Positions 63,353 through 64,000 of a stretch of DNA of 64,000 nucleotides are shown one piece after another; the stretch's first letter is position 1, and every line of letters starts with the position of its first letter. The notes beneath the pieces were generated by a model, which was not told where the DNA came from, did no database searches, and worked only from the letters and a program-made list of their open reading frames with translations. The DNA is from Alliaria petiolata (lineage: Eukaryota > Streptophyta > Magnoliopsida > Brassicales > Brassicaceae), in assembly GCA_020283515.1 (NCBI GenBank), contig JAHZTW010000003.1:59994920-60058919 (forward strand), read 5' to 3'. The position numbers and the translations under genes are program-made.

Positions 63353-64000
63353 CTTAACGGTCACGGCTCGACTCAATCGTCTCTTTTCTCTTCCTTACGT
63401 ATGTTACGTCACCAACGAGAAGGTGAGATGATCGATTATGGCTCTTCTCCTCCCTCTCTCTCTTTCTTTTCCTCTCTCAATCAACAGTGGCAGCTCGCTT
63501 AGGGCTTTTATTTGGAGAAGGTGTATAATGTATCTTATTATATAAAGTAGGATGCGTCAAAGTTACTTTTTAACATGATCGTGACACGTGTCAAGTTAAT
63601 CGATTAGATTTTGACACGTGTTAAAAAATTCAACCATTAGATTTTAACATAATATCTTTATAAATCTAAAAAATAGTTTTAAAATTAAAAGGATAAAATA
63701 AGTTTTTTTCTATTACTAATACAAAAAGGAAAATAAAAAAATCGAAAAGGTAAATAAGAAAATTAAGAAAAAGTAAAATAAGTTTTTTTATAAAAAAAAA
63801 TCGAAAGGTAAATAAGAAAATTAAGAAAAACGAAAATAATTTTTTTATGTTTTTCATTTAAATTAAGAAAATTGTATGATCAATTACTAATAACAAAAAA
63901 AAAATCAAAAAATTAGTTTTAAAAATAGAAAAGGAAAATAAGTTTCTTTTTCAATTACTAATACCAAAAGAAAATAAAAAATCAAAAAGGTAAATAAGAA
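63353..64000. other. Intergenic, AT-rich right edge
   Basis: No gene. From about 63640 the sequence is low-complexity, with repeated AAGGTAAATAAGAAAATTAA-like words (63747, 63808, 63980), an irregular array with a period of about 60 bp. Confidence 0.6.

Noticed and set aside
63666..63857. Phe/Leu-rich minus-strand frame at the right edge
   Set aside because: It is a low-complexity AT repeat array, not a membrane protein gene.

Overview
The window is nuclear DNA from a flowering plant, almost certainly Brassicaceae. The non-repeat genes are the UGT84A hydroxycinnamate glucosyltransferases known from one chromosome 4 cluster in Arabidopsis (UGT84A1, A3, A4) and small secreted S1-type (self-incompatibility protein homologue) genes. 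The repeats also fit a crucifer genome larger and more repeat-rich than A. thaliana: Athila- and Tat-type LTR elements, L1-type LINEs, an Emigrant-type MITE, Stowaway, hAT and CACTA elements, and a TRIM. There are no bacterial features.

Layout. 1-6.8 kb: two UGT84A1-type genes on the minus strand; one lacks the catalytic histidine and one looks intact. 6.8-12 kb: flanking DNA duplicated several times in the cluster, a 727-bp hAT MITE, a UGT84A 3' fragment and a 1.1-kb CACTA element. 12-16.6 kb: a LINE ORF1 tail cut by a Tat-like LTR retrotransposon (LTR, gag), then an assembly gap. 16.6-21.3 kb: LINE-derived pieces, partial CACTA elements and a Stowaway MITE. 21.3-27 kb (copy B) and 57.5-61.8 kb (copy A): a segmental duplication carrying an S1 gene, a convergent UGT84A fragment and an unrecognised ORF. 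B has since gained a TRIM and a hAT MITE, and its S1 gene is broken. 28-32 kb: a LINE ORF1 relic and a third S1/UGT84A-fragment cassette (copy C). 33.6-35 kb: a UGT84A3-type gene with one in-frame stop. 35.3-54.8 kb: a nested stack made of an Emigrant-type MITE, holding a LINE, holding a hAT MITE and an Athila-type element, whose left LTR holds a Tekay/Del-type gypsy element. 61.8-64 kb: LTR-like sequence, a solo TRIM LTR and AT-rich DNA.

How the genes relate. Of seven UGT84A-derived sequences only the gene at 5341-6780 keeps the full frame and both key motifs. The others are a full-length copy without the catalytic His, a copy with one nonsense codon, and four 3' fragments. Two S1 genes are intact and one is broken. 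The locus is in birth-and-death turnover, driven by local duplication and repeated transposon insertion.

The least expected signals are: a 16-bp perfect palindrome scattered through the Athila-type element and read in all three frames; a candidate 85-nt intron at the gag/pol junction of the gypsy element that could set the Gag:Pol ratio; and an inverted, template-switch-like junction where that element sits in the Athila LTR. All calls come from reading the sequence and from remembered family motifs; no database search was run.
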